Source of the DNA: Bacteroidaceae bacterium
GTDB lineage: Bacteria > Bacteroidota > Bacteroidia > Bacteroidales > Bacteroidaceae
DNA: 52,353 bases
Reading direction: 5' to 3'
NCBI GenBank assembly: GCA_017547205.1
Contig: JAFYQH010000055.1
Coordinates: 1-52,353, forward strand
Each line of letters begins with the position of its first letter. Position 1 is the stretch's first letter. Below are positions 42,578-51,861 of the stretch, in pieces. Under the pieces are notes generated by a model, which did no database searches, was not told where the DNA came from, and saw nothing but the letters and a program-made list of their open reading frames with translations. Position numbers and translations under genes: made by a program.

Positions 42578-43735
42578 CTATACTCCGATGTCGGGTACAT
42601 TATAAACTCTTTCTGCCTGTCGGGCAACACCTTCCACAAACCGCATGATATACCCCTCGGCTTCGGCAGGCAAATCCGTTACAGAAAGCATCAGATTTCT
42701 GTAACATCCTTTGTCCTGGAGTTCCCTCAGCAACGTATATACCGGGAATGTCCCGGTCCAATATTCACGGCCAAGGAACACCATTGGACTTGCATATCCG
42801 CATGTGAGATAATGGTTCTGCGCCGCATCCTGAAAAATCTCCTGCATGGTACCTGCACTGCCCGGCGAATAAATGACACCACCCTTCGCTATTGCAAGCA
42901 ACCCGTCCTCGCGCACACTGTTGTCGAAATACTTCGCAATATGCGTTGCAAAGGGAGTTGCAGGTTCATGACCATAGAACCATGTAGGGATGCCTATGCT
43001 GCAGCACTCCGTAACGCGCGGCATGCGCTCCATAAGAGCGAATGCCGAGAACAACCAACCCTCATCCTTGTAGGATGGAGCATGCGACAGCATGGCAAGC
43101 GCATCGTCAACCACAGCATCTTCCCTACCGGCAAGCCACACTCCCAAATGGGCAGCCTCCATGGCACCGGGCCCACCGCCAGTCACCATGAGACAACCCT
43201 TCTCGGCAAGGTGCTTGGCTATCAGGACCACCTTGCGGTAGGTATCATCGGTACGCAAGAGAGCATGCCCGCCCATCACAGCCACAACACGGTATTCGTC
43301 GTACTTGGCAAGAAAATCGTGCAGAGCATCACTCACGGAATGGTCGTGCAATGAGCGCGCAAGAGTCTCGGCAATGTCACCGGCCTGTTTCCCTTTAGAG
43401 ATATAGTGATTATATATACGGGTATCGTAGCACTGCGAAAAGGTATCTGCATTACGGTAATCGTAACCGGCATAGAGCACATCCGGCGAATAGAGTTTCG
43501 AAGGGAACATATTGAACGGCATTGCAAGCCTGGGGAGCACACAACAGTCGGGCGACAGTTCGTCGCGCATCACATCGGGCATCGTACAGCCGAAGAAAAT
43601 ACAATCCTTGAAACGACACTGCACCGCACTGCGCCCGAATTCAATATTCTGGAAGGCATAATGCTCCAGCACGGCCCCCGGAACAAGAAGCGGCAGCAAG
43701 GCACGGTAGTCCTCAATCTCTATATATCGGTTCAT
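42578..43735 (-). CDS. LOG-family (PpnN-like) nucleotide nucleosidase
   Basis: A 385-residue protein of the 'lysine decarboxylase-like' LOG family, whose members cleave nucleoside monophosphates. The core reads VVAVMGGHAL, VTGGGPGAMEAAHLG and, at the usual PGGxGTxxE, SPGSAGTMQEIF. The N-terminal 130 residues are extra, as in PpnN. In PpnN (p)ppGpp regulates activity; whether that holds here is unknown. An ORF from 43807 exists, but the -7-like box at 43758-43765 and the usual start point to ATG 43735. Confidence 0.85.
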   Translation of the reverse strand: MNRYIEIEDYRALLPLLVPGAVLEHYAFQNIEFGRSAVQCRFKDCIFFGCTMPDVMRDELSPDCCVLPRLAMPFNMFPSKLYSPDVLYAGYDYRNADTFSQCYDTRIYNHYISKGKQAGDIAETLARSLHDHSVSDALHDFLAKYDEYRVVAVMGGHALLRTDDTYRKVVLIAKHLAEKGCLMVTGGGPGAMEAAHLGVWLAGREDAVVDDALAMLSHAPSYKDEGWLFSAFALMERMPRVTECCSIGIPTWFYGHEPATPFATHIAKYFDNSVREDGLLAIAKGGVIYSPGSAGTMQEIFQDAAQNHYLTCGYASPMVFLGREYWTGTFPVYTLLRELQDKGCYRNLMLSVTDLPAEAEGYIMRFVEGVARQAERVYNVPDIGV

Positions 43736-43757
43736 AGCAATAGAATCTCTTACACGG

Positions 43758-43765
43758 CGAATATA
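43758..43765 (-). promoter_or_regulatory. -7-like box of the LOG-family gene (TAnnTTCG)
   Basis: The minus strand reads TATATTCG, 22 bases before the chosen start, the same spacing as for the LysR and Smr genes. Confidence 0.45.
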
Positions 43766-43822
43766 CAAAAAAATGGGTACAATGGCAAAACAGCCGTCGT
43801 ACCCCAAAGAGCCAAAAATGAA

Positions 43823-45010
43823 TCACATCGCCACTCTGTCGATTATTCCCGTCAAGGTGGCGATAGCAATACCGTAGTTCGTTATGGGCACCCCTTGCGC
43901 CCTTGCCTGGCGAACGCGCGACATCACCATACGGCGGTTGAACATGCATGCCCCACAATGGATAACAAGGTCATAGGCCGACAAGTCATCTGGAAAATCA
44001 CTCCCCGATACAATATCTATCACGAGCCCTTCGCCCAACTTGCTGCGCAGGAGGCGTGGCAGTTTCACACGGCCTATATCCTCGTTCTGCGGAATATGAG
44101 AACAAGCCTCGGCTATAAGCACACGCCCGTCGGACGGCATTGAGCGCAGCACCCCGGCCCCTTCGCGGAAGGCGTTGATATCACCCTTGTGGCGTGCCAT
44201 AAGCACCGAGAACGAGGTCAAAGCAGTCCCTTCGGGCGTCAATGCCTCGACTTGAGTGAACACTTGCGAATCGGTTATTATCAGGCGTGGGGAGACTGCA
44301 AGCGACTGCAACAGCTGCGGCAGTTCCTCAGGAGCACAGCATAGCGGAATACAATGTTTGTCGAGCAGGTTACGAAGTGTCTGCACCTGCGGCTGTATGA
44401 GACGCCCCTTGGGAGCCGACGCATCCTGCGGCATCACAAGAACCACAATATCCCCTTTGCCGACAAGCGTATATGTAATGTCGTCGAGATTGTCATCGTT
44501 GCCATAGCACTGCGCCATTCTCTCAATCAGCAATGGTATTCCTTCACCCGTGACGGCAGAAATTGCAATCACGTCATCGCCAAACACATCCTGCCACTCC
44601 TTGAGGCGTGCATCACTGCCCACTGTATCGCACTTTCCCATGAGAAGCAGCAACGGAACGCCAAGTGTTTTTATCCTTTCTATCCACCCGTTTTCCAAAG
44701 AGGCATCATGAGGGTCGTCGCCAAGCAGAAGAATAGCAACATCGGCACGCGAGAGAGCCTTTACCGAAGCTGCTACACGCATTTCACCCACAACGCCGTT
44801 ATCGTCAAAGCCCGCAGTATCACCTATCACTGCGGCGCCGATACCCGGGAGTTCTATGTTTTTCCAAACGACATCGGTTGTAGTGCCGGCAACAGGCGAC
44901 ACAATGGATACATCCTGCCCGACAAGACGGTTCAGAAGCGATGACTTGCCGGCATTCCTGCGGCCGAATATTACTATATGATAGCGGTTAGAGCGTGAAA
45001 TTTCTGTCAT
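43823..45010 (-). CDS. hydF: [FeFe]-hydrogenase maturation GTPase HydF
   Basis: A 395-residue HydF, the scaffold on which the 2Fe subcluster of [FeFe] hydrogenase is built. The GTPase domain has P-loop GRRNAGKS (16-23), a GTTTD switch and DTAGFDD; the C-terminal domain carries the cluster ligands EACSH and IHCGACM, i.e. the CxH...HCxxC pattern. HydE, HydG and the hydrogenase are not in the window. Presence implies hydrogen metabolism in an anaerobe. Confidence 0.95.
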   Translation of the reverse strand: MTEISRSNRYHIVIFGRRNAGKSSLLNRLVGQDVSIVSPVAGTTTDVVWKNIELPGIGAAVIGDTAGFDDNGVVGEMRVAASVKALSRADVAILLLGDDPHDASLENGWIERIKTLGVPLLLLMGKCDTVGSDARLKEWQDVFGDDVIAISAVTGEGIPLLIERMAQCYGNDDNLDDITYTLVGKGDIVVLVMPQDASAPKGRLIQPQVQTLRNLLDKHCIPLCCAPEELPQLLQSLAVSPRLIITDSQVFTQVEALTPEGTALTSFSVLMARHKGDINAFREGAGVLRSMPSDGRVLIAEACSHIPQNEDIGRVKLPRLLRSKLGEGLVIDIVSGSDFPDDLSAYDLVIHCGACMFNRRMVMSRVRQARAQGVPITNYGIAIATLTGIIDRVAM

Positions 45011-45063
45011 TTAAAACTGTATTTTAGAAACTCAAACAGATTCTTGATAAATTCCATGCCGGC

Positions 45064-45071
45064 AAATTTAA
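45064..45071 (-). promoter_or_regulatory. -7 box of hydF
   Basis: The minus strand reads TAAATTTG, 53 bases before the ATG. TTTG lies 23 bases upstream (45095-45098), slightly wide for the consensus. Confidence 0.5.
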
Positions 45072-45132
45072 TTTTATATGCCGGAATAACATTACAAAAC
45101 TCCAAAAAAACAGCAACACGGCATCATTTAAA

Positions 45133-45166
45133 AAATGGGTTAGAGCGTAGCTGCTCTACCCCATTT
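45133..45166 (-). terminator. Terminator after the DUF5009 gene
   Basis: The stem aaatggg.tagagc / gctcta.cccattt (one mismatch) with a 6-base loop, 35 bases after the DUF5009 stop and before the hydF promoter region. Confidence 0.75.
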
Positions 45167-45201
45167 GTCATAAGAAACCGATCACTTGGTATAAACCGGC
45201 C

Positions 45202-46317
45202 CTATACCTTAAGAAAAAGTCTATGTTTGTACATAAGTTTCAATATAAAGAATAAGAGCAGGCTGTTGCATGCAGTAAGCAGTACAGGATACCACCCGTC
45301 AAGATATTGTTCAGTACCATGCAGCAAAGAAGATGCTATACAACGGAAATTTACAATTTCTCCTATGAGGTAGGCTGTAATTGCGTTACAGCCATAATAC
45401 TGTAACCACTCCCATCCCCTCTTGTGCCCCTTTACATCAATCCACCAGTAAAACATTGCAAGCAGCAGATAACACCATCCGGCACTATAAAGCACCATGC
45501 TTGCACTCCATATACGCTTTACTATAGGCTGAACCATTCCCGAGAACCAACCAAGCAACAACAGTACAACTGCAATAACAAAGAGCCTCTTTGCTGTTGC
45601 AGCACGGTTCGCATTTCCGTTCTTTGTCATGTATCCAGCAAAACTGCCAAAGGCTACAGTACAACAGAATGTCAGACTGCTCCATATCCAAGTATAGTCG
45701 TACCAGCCGGCAAACTGCACACTGCCGTCGGCCGCAAGCACGCTTCCGTCACGGAAACGGCCGAGAACCGCCTTGTCAAGCATACATGCGAAATTGCCTT
45801 GCGCACTCCAGTCACCGCACAGATGCATTGGAATGGAATAAATCACAAGCAACGCAAATATTGTTGCCAATTGCTGCCACGGCTTCAGGTAAAGCACAAG
45901 CGGAACTGTAAGAAGATATCCCACAGCTATTGCCTGCAGGGTATTGCTGTATATATACACCCTGTCCGGGTCAAGTGCAAGTACATTCCCCTGCACCACC
46001 ATTCCAAGAATGAACAGCAGTGCAAAGCGTTTGAGCACACGTTGCCACACTCTTAGGTCACCGTTCAGTGTTCTGTACTTGGGCAGCGAGTATGGCATCG
46101 TCACACCCGACATAAAAAGGAACAACGGCATAACCATATCCCACACACGCAGTCCCTCCCATTCGGCATGGTCGAGCTGATAAAGCAAGGTATCGTTCAG
46201 TGCCTGACAGTCAAGCTCTATCAATGCATGACGCAATACAGGCTGCAAGCCCACAAGCATCAAAAGGTCGAAGCCTCGCAGCACATCAAGCGACAGCAAG
46301 CGTTTATTGTCATTCAT
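45202..46317 (-). CDS. DUF5009 / NagX-like membrane acyltransferase family protein
   Basis: A 371-residue membrane protein with about ten hydrophobic segments. The start RLLSLDVLRGFDLLMLVGLQP and VWDMVMPLFLFMSGVTMPYSL are typical for DUF5009 and the heparan-alpha-glucosaminide N-acetyltransferase-like family. Some members acetylate amino sugars across the membrane; no activity can be assigned here. It lies after the glycosidase-like gene on the same strand, with 141 bases between. Confidence 0.88.
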   Translation of the reverse strand: MNDNKRLLSLDVLRGFDLLMLVGLQPVLRHALIELDCQALNDTLLYQLDHAEWEGLRVWDMVMPLFLFMSGVTMPYSLPKYRTLNGDLRVWQRVLKRFALLFILGMVVQGNVLALDPDRVYIYSNTLQAIAVGYLLTVPLVLYLKPWQQLATIFALLVIYSIPMHLCGDWSAQGNFACMLDKAVLGRFRDGSVLAADGSVQFAGWYDYTWIWSSLTFCCTVAFGSFAGYMTKNGNANRAATAKRLFVIAVVLLLLGWFSGMVQPIVKRIWSASMVLYSAGWCYLLLAMFYWWIDVKGHKRGWEWLQYYGCNAITAYLIGEIVNFRCIASSLLHGTEQYLDGWYPVLLTACNSLLLFFILKLMYKHRLFLKV

Positions 46318-46340
46318 AGTTATCGAGGTTTTTCAGATGA

Positions 46341-46370
46341 AATCAGCACGCGCCATGGCGCGTGCTGATT
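46341..46370. terminator. 30-base perfect palindrome after the large glycosidase gene
   Basis: A perfect palindrome centred on gccatggc (arms aatcagcacgc...), 89 bases after the glycosidase stop and 24 bases before the DUF5009 start. It lacks a T run, so it could be a processing or weak termination hairpin. Confidence 0.55.
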
Positions 46371-46382
46371 GATAGTTCTTGT

Positions 46383-46450
46383 CATATCGAACGTATGTGA
46401 GATATCTCCATCTTTTCAGAGATCACTCCCTTTGGTTCGGGATGACATAT
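46383..46450. repeat. Probable interspersed repeat of the tcatcccgaac type
   Basis: On the minus strand this reads gtcatcccgaaccaaaggga followed by gtgatctctg and gagatatctcac. Repeats of this wording are scattered through many Bacteroidetes genomes. There is only one copy here, so it is named from memory. Confidence 0.4.
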
Positions 46451-46458
46451 ACACGAAA

Positions 46459-49400
46459 TTACTTCACAAACATTTTTTTACCATTTACAATGTAAATGCC
46501 AGGAGCAGCGACCTTATCGAGTTTGCGGCCGGTGAGGTCATAAATAGCTTTCACCTCTCCGTTTTCACCTTTCACCTCTTCAATGCCTGTAGCGTCTGTG
46601 ACTGTGAGAAGAAGATCGATGATCTGTCCACCATTCTGCTTGAAATCGCCGAACTTGCCGTCAGCATCACCCTGTGGGTCGATGTTACACCAGTCCTGCT
46701 TGAAACGCATGCGGTAAACACCAGCCTCTTCAGGAGCTGTGAACGCAGGGATTGAAGGCTTGTTACGGTTGTTGCCAGTGATTGTCTGACCAACACTGTT
46801 CCAGCCACTTTCGTCGCTTGCAGAGTCGTTGTTGTAGAAGCTATATGCTACAAGGTCACCAGTTGGTGTGTAACCGTCTGCATCAACGCCAGCAGTGAAG
46901 CCGTCACCCTCCTTGTCAACGAATACAAAGAAGTGTACCCAAGAACCTGCAGCATCAACAGTAGGTGTCACTGTCTCGCCCGGAGCAACAACAAAGTAAA
47001 CAGGCTCCTCGCTCTTTACAAGATTCACATAGTCGAGTCCCTTGTCAGCTGCTGTAAGTTCGTAGCTTGATGCACCATGGAAGGCGCTTGAAAGACTAAT
47101 GCTGTTGATAGCGCGGTCGTTACGTGTCTTGTTGCCGATATTGCGTGGCTCATAGACATCGAACTCCTCAACAGTGATGGTAACTTCGCCGCTGAATGCA
47201 TCGCCAATGGCAGCACCCTTAACAGCACCCTCTGGAATAACTACAGTGTACTCACCTGGAGCTGTAATCTCCTCGTCGAGAACCAAAGTCATGACCTTGC
47301 CCTCAACTGTATATGTTGCATTTGCAACAACCTCACCAGCAGCGTTCTTTACAACAACTGCAGCTGCTTCATCTGCTGCAACAACATCCTTATTGAATGT
47401 AATCTCGATTGTATTGAGTGAATATACATCACTGCTTGGAGATACAGACTTCACAACGATAGCCTCAGGAGCTGTGATTGTGAACGCGAGTTCGCCAGAG
47501 AAAGCCTTGCCGTCGCTTGCACGTGTAATGAGACCCTGTGGAATAACCAATGTGTACTCGCCGGGAGCAGAAACCTTCTGTGACAAAGTAACTGTGAGCT
47601 CTGCACCATTTACCACATAGTTTGAAACGCCGCTTGCAACGCTGTTACCTTGCTTGAACTTCATGGCTGACATTGCATAAGGATCGAATTCACCAGCAGC
47701 CTCGCTGTTGAAAGTGATCTTGATTGTCTCAATAGCCTCGGCTTTCTTTGGGCTATAGTTGACAACCTCAAAAGGAACCTGTGAAGGGTCGCTGTTCACA
47801 CCGTCGAATGCATATACTGAGCTACCTGGCAATGTAACTGTAAGGCGCTGATCGATATCGATTGCAACACCCTCGGTCAAGCCACTGAGAGCATCCTGTA
47901 CCTTGAACGACTTGTTAAGGATGATAGCGCCAGTGATGTTTGCTGGAATCTCAAGAGCCTCACGGAGTGTGAATGTATATGTCTGCTGGCTGTTAGAACC
48001 GTTGCGAAGAGCAAGTGTTGCCTTTGCGCCGTTCCATGATGCCCAACCGTAAACCTCCTGTGCAGAACCTGTCCAAGGATTGCCACCTACCCAGTGAGCA
48101 TCGGGCAATACATCGGCGTTTTTCTTCTGCCATGCGATACACTCGGCAAGATCCTCCCACAACTTACCGTTGTTGATGCTGTTCATCAAAGAGTAGTCGT
48201 TGTAGAGCTCAACCATACCCGAACCGCAAACGAATGCGCAACGGAGCTCGCGGAGAGCTGGAGCATAGTCCATATTCTTTGAAACCGCACCATAGCGTGT
48301 AAGGATGAATCCGTGGGTCATCAAAGTATTGATTGGACACAATGGTGAGTTGCTTACATAGTTCTGATAAACCAGACGGTCGCGGTATGTGATCCACTTC
48401 TCACGGTCGATAGAGTTGTTGCCTGCTTCGCCGTAGTCGTTCTCCTGACGCCATGTAGCATCGGTGATCTGATACCAGAATGGAGAAGCCCAAGTACCTA
48501 CTGTAGTATTGAAGAAGATATCCTCGCGGAGCTCCTCACGTACATAACGCTCGAGACGGATGATACCCTCGGCGTTCTCGTTACCTGTGTCACCAGAATC
48601 GGGACCTGTAGCAGAGAACTGTGCAGAGATACCGTCGAACTTGAAGAACATATAGTTGTCTGTGTTACGGTTTAATCCGGTCTGGCCGTCCTGGTTACAT
48701 ACAAGGTTATATGCTGCATCCTTGAACACCTGATAGTACAATGGGTTAGACAACTGCATACCACCATTACTGCTCCAATAGTTGCGACGATAAGTACCGC
48801 TACCACCATAACCACCTACAGGACCCAACCATGCACCGACACCTGCACCCATCTCCTTTGCAGATGCAGCAATGTCACGCATCTCGTTGGGGAAACCGCT
48901 GTGGAATGTCCATGTACCATAGTTGTCCCAGCCATCGTCAATGATGAACGCTGCAGGACCTTCGCCATACTTGTCGTAGAAGTTTGACTTCCAATTGCTC
49001 AATACATCGAGAACCTGAGCAGCTGTCATGTTTGTGTGCTCGCTACCAGGAGCCGCGTTGTTGCGGTCTATGTTAAGCTCGTACCAGCTGATGTAGCATG
49101 GGAATGCTCTCCAGGGCACTGCACGCTCGCGCTCGCTGTATGCGAGGAATGAACGGCGCTTCTGTGTGTTGCGGATATTTGAATCGCTCTGCTTGCCGTC
49201 CTGTGCAATAAGACCTACAACAGCACCGACCTTCCATGTCTCGCCTGCTGCAAGTGTAGTGTTGCGGCTCCAACGACCCTGGATACCAACAACGGCAGAA
49301 TTTACAACAACACCCTCCTTAGCCTCGTACACCTTCACGGTCATGTTACTTGAAGCATCGATAGACTCGGTCTTGTTCTCAGCGAACACGCGTATAGTGA

Positions 49401-51096
49401 ACACACCGTCATAAGGAGCAGTAAATGAGAATGTGTTGTTATCGGAGTTTGTACCGGAGTAACCACTGTGATAGTCGTTGGCAGCAACACCACCGGTTGC
49501 ATCAACCAAGTCGGCACCACCGAAGTTCAGACGGTGGTTACCGCTTGTATACTTCACCTCAACCTCAACCTTCTGGTTCTTCTTGAGTTCAACGTTTGTC
49601 ATCTTGTATGCATAAACGTTAGGATAGCCTGCGCTTGTAGCCTCAGTAACACGGCCTGGCACGTCGGCAGAAGCAACCTGTGTCCATGATGTAGATGTCA
49701 AAGAAGCACTCTGTGTTGACTTGAGGATCCATGCGTCCTCATCACCAGAAGCACCACCTACAGTATTGTATGCAGTTGGAGTCTCGAGACCTGCGAAGAT
49801 CTTGTCGCTTACGATTGTTGCACCGCGTGTGTTACCTACAACCTTTGGAGTTGAGCCTGCAGCCTGAGTATCGACATTGTAGATCATTGGGATAACGTTG
49901 TACATATCGACATCGTTTACACCCTTGAGCTCCATCTCGGTACGCAAGTAGTGGCTACCGTCACGAAGAACGGCACGCCATACGATCTCAATCTTTGCGC
50001 CCTTGTATGTATACTCATACTCTGCCACGAGTTGAACACCAGCAAAATGCTCTGCACCACCAATTGCTGTTGGCTGAGCCGAGAGTGTCTCGCTCTTCAC
50101 GTTCTTGAGAGTCATTACAGAAGCAGGAACGTTGTCACCGCTACCGAATGCAACAGTGAAAGGCTCTGTACCTGCAACAAGATCCATTGCTTTTGAACCC
50201 GCGAAGTAGAGAGCATCGCCCACCTTCATGAAACTTGCAGCAAGGACTCTATTGCTGAGTGTATAGACGCCATCCTCTTCGGTAATACTTGCAGCACCTA
50301 CATTATCCTGCTGCTTTGGATAAACCCATGCATTGGCATAGGTCTCACAATCGGGCTGAACAGGAAGTGTCGCAACATTTACAACGATTGTGTTATTTAC
50401 ATCATCGACAGAAACCACTGCGAACTTGCCCTCTGGAGCAACCACAGCAACTGTAGCCTTGTCGAGTGAACCCTCAACTGTGATAGTTGAGCCGTTTGCA
50501 TACTCAACACCACCGATCTTCAATGTAACACCCTCGGGAACAGTGATAGTGTAAGTGCGCTCAGCAATTACCTGCTCGGCAAATGTGTAACGGCTACCGC
50601 CATCCTTTGAACCGTTATCGGTCCAAAGACCAAGTGTCTTGCCAGAGCAAGCTGCCACACCACCGAAGTAGTTCAGATAGATAGCCTGTGCACTACCAGC
50701 TGTAGTGTAAGGCGAAATCTGATAGTTGTCACCTGAATAGTTGTCGAGTTTGAAATAAGTACCCTCTACCTTGCTGCTGCTCATTTTAATGAAGCTGACA
50801 CCGGTAGGATAGCTTGACTTCTTGTCATAAGTAAGCCACTGCTTTGCATTGTGGCTGTAGATGTAGTACGCACCGCTAACGCCATCTACCGCATAGAATG
50901 CGAAGAGACCGTTATCGGCATCACCCTCAACAGGAGTAGTCGTGGGGCTCACGTAAGCGCCATTACCACTCACCATAGTGTAGACATGCTCCGGTTTGCC
51001 GTTCTGTGGCAATGTTGTCGAAGCCGTCACTTTGTCAGCGTATGCCTGTGTCGAGAGACACAATGCAGCCAACACTAATGAGAAAAATTTCTTCAT
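46459..51096 (-). CDS. Large secreted GH36-like glycosidase with Ig-like and sorting domains
   Basis: A 1545-residue exported protein. Signal peptide 1-20; an N-terminal beta region (about 25-250); a beta-sandwich (about 255-510), an inserted C2/PPC-like module (about 495-595), then a TIM barrel (about 645-1030) with FIIDDGW (717-723), MFFKFDG (D821, likely nucleophile) and ITDATWRQENDYG (877-889, likely acid/base region). This resembles GH36/GH31-clan alpha-glycosidases and proteins labelled 'enterotoxin' in Bacteroidetes (SERERAVPWRAF). Two SbsA-like Ig domains, a beta domain and the tail IYDLTGRKLD...GIYIVNGKK follow. Substrate unknown; alpha-galactoside or GalNAc glycans are a guess. Confidence 0.85.
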   Translation of the reverse strand: MKKFFSLVLAALCLSTQAYADKVTASTTLPQNGKPEHVYTMVSGNGAYVSPTTTPVEGDADNGLFAFYAVDGVSGAYYIYSHNAKQWLTYDKKSSYPTGVSFIKMSSSKVEGTYFKLDNYSGDNYQISPYTTAGSAQAIYLNYFGGVAACSGKTLGLWTDNGSKDGGSRYTFAEQVIAERTYTITVPEGVTLKIGGVEYANGSTITVEGSLDKATVAVVAPEGKFAVVSVDDVNNTIVVNVATLPVQPDCETYANAWVYPKQQDNVGAASITEEDGVYTLSNRVLAASFMKVGDALYFAGSKAMDLVAGTEPFTVAFGSGDNVPASVMTLKNVKSETLSAQPTAIGGAEHFAGVQLVAEYEYTYKGAKIEIVWRAVLRDGSHYLRTEMELKGVNDVDMYNVIPMIYNVDTQAAGSTPKVVGNTRGATIVSDKIFAGLETPTAYNTVGGASGDEDAWILKSTQSASLTSTSWTQVASADVPGRVTEATSAGYPNVYAYKMTNVELKKNQKVEVEVKYTSGNHRLNFGGADLVDATGGVAANDYHSGYSGTNSDNNTFSFTAPYDGVFTIRVFAENKTESIDASSNMTVKVYEAKEGVVVNSAVVGIQGRWSRNTTLAAGETWKVGAVVGLIAQDGKQSDSNIRNTQKRRSFLAYSERERAVPWRAFPCYISWYELNIDRNNAAPGSEHTNMTAAQVLDVLSNWKSNFYDKYGEGPAAFIIDDGWDNYGTWTFHSGFPNEMRDIAASAKEMGAGVGAWLGPVGGYGGSGTYRRNYWSSNGGMQLSNPLYYQVFKDAAYNLVCNQDGQTGLNRNTDNYMFFKFDGISAQFSATGPDSGDTGNENAEGIIRLERYVREELREDIFFNTTVGTWASPFWYQITDATWRQENDYGEAGNNSIDREKWITYRDRLVYQNYVSNSPLCPINTLMTHGFILTRYGAVSKNMDYAPALRELRCAFVCGSGMVELYNDYSLMNSINNGKLWEDLAECIAWQKKNADVLPDAHWVGGNPWTGSAQEVYGWASWNGAKATLALRNGSNSQQTYTFTLREALEIPANITGAIILNKSFKVQDALSGLTEGVAIDIDQRLTVTLPGSSVYAFDGVNSDPSQVPFEVVNYSPKKAEAIETIKITFNSEAAGEFDPYAMSAMKFKQGNSVASGVSNYVVNGAELTVTLSQKVSAPGEYTLVIPQGLITRASDGKAFSGELAFTITAPEAIVVKSVSPSSDVYSLNTIEITFNKDVVAADEAAAVVVKNAAGEVVANATYTVEGKVMTLVLDEEITAPGEYTVVIPEGAVKGAAIGDAFSGEVTITVEEFDVYEPRNIGNKTRNDRAINSISLSSAFHGASSYELTAADKGLDYVNLVKSEEPVYFVVAPGETVTPTVDAAGSWVHFFVFVDKEGDGFTAGVDADGYTPTGDLVAYSFYNNDSASDESGWNSVGQTITGNNRNKPSIPAFTAPEEAGVYRMRFKQDWCNIDPQGDADGKFGDFKQNGGQIIDLLLTVTDATGIEEVKGENGEVKAIYDLTGRKLDKVAAPGIYIVNGKKMFVK

Positions 51097-51311
51097 AGGT
51101 AAAACATTTATGGTTAATAATAAAAAATCTCAATAAACTCATAAGGCCGTGCCCCAATGGAACACAGCCTCCTGAACCTCAATATTATAATGAAAAAATC
51201 ACTATATAACTTATATTCTTTTATGTTAATATACTCAACATGTGAAAACTCCTCATCCTTTAAACAGGAAGTACGGCTTTATCCGGGAGGGAGTTCGCCG
51301 GCACAACTTGC

Positions 51312-51530
51312 GACCTTTCACCGCTCGTGATGTCGAGTTATTCCTATTACTTGACAACACTCGCTGTTGGTGACCCACGCGGTGCGAACTACGTCCGCAC
51401 TACGCGTGACCTTTCACCGCTCGTGATGTCGAGTTATTCCTATTACTTGACAACACTCGCTGTTGGTGACCCACGCGGTGCGAACTACATCCGCACTACG
51501 CGTGACCTTTCACCGCTCGTGATGTCGAGT
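51312..51530. repeat. 96-bp tandem repeat, two full copies and one partial
   Basis: The units begin at 51312, 51408 and 51504 (gacctttcaccgctcgtgat). Copies 1 and 2 differ at single bases (acgtccgc / acatccgc). Each holds an imperfect hairpin gcggtgcg...ccgcac. The remainder of the gap 51097-51667 has the glycosidase leader (51097-51290), in which I see no clear -7 box. Confidence 0.9.
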
Positions 51531-51582
51531 AAAGAAAACAAAGTTTTCTTTACTTCCACAAGTTGCCCCATTGGCTCGCTTT
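51528..51582 (-). pseudogene. Second copy of the small-ORF tail with hairpin
   Basis: Read on the minus strand, ...AAAAAAGCGAGCCAATGGGGC and then AACTTGTGGAAGTAA encodes SQWGNLWK and a stop, almost the same as the end of the 54-residue ORF (GEWGNLWK). A perfect 12-bp stem (agtaaagaaaac/gttttctttact, 51528-51554) includes the stop. No good start codon is seen upstream in frame, so this is a tail fragment. Confidence 0.6.
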
Positions 51583-51656
51583 TTTATCAGTGACCCGCGG
51601 GGCGTGACTTACTCCACGCAACCCGCGACTATTCACTAAAAAGATCACCGATAGGT

Positions 51657-51683
51657 CAATTTGTGGATTATTTCCACAAATTG
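51657..51683 (-). terminator. Hairpin over the stop codon of the 54-residue ORF
   Basis: A perfect 11-bp stem caatttgtgga/tccacaaattg with loop ttatt. The loop holds the stop codon (51668-51670), and the left arm on the mRNA consists of the codons for N-L-W. Confidence 0.7.
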
Positions 51684-51832
51684 CCCCATTCACCGCGGTT
51701 GCCACCTGAGAGCTGACCGCCGTTTGAGGTATCTACTGTATTTTCATTATCCAATTTCAATGAAGCTGCAAGCATTGCCTCCGCCTCAACGTTTACCTCT
51801 ACCATGAGAGGTGATACATATGTCTTCTTCAT
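51668..51832 (-). CDS. Small 54-residue Bacteroidales-type protein of unknown function
   Basis: The frame reads MKKTYVSPLMVEVNVEAEAM, then LAASLKLDNENTV, a Gly/Asn-rich stretch (SNGGQLSGGNRG) and EWGNLWK. Very short proteins starting MKKxYxxPxMxxxxxExxxMLAAS and ending with a W-rich tail are common in Bacteroidales, often near secreted proteins; I know them from memory and not by search. No signal peptide or membrane segment. It lies 73 bases after the stop of the preceding secreted protein, with a hairpin between. The conserved start and tail argue for a real gene, though it is short. Confidence 0.65.
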   Translation of the reverse strand: MKKTYVSPLMVEVNVEAEAMLAASLKLDNENTVDTSNGGQLSGGNRGEWGNLWK

Positions 51833-51861
51833 ATATCTGTTGTTTTTATTTTAAAGTCATT

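Noticed and set aside
51312..51530. CRISPR array
   Set aside because: The units are contiguous 96-bp repeats without unique spacers, and no cas gene is nearby.
51327..51593. An 88-residue ORF with a 32-residue internal repeat
   Set aside because: It is a by-product of the 96-bp tandem repeat. There is no ribosome-binding site, no promoter box and no known protein pattern.
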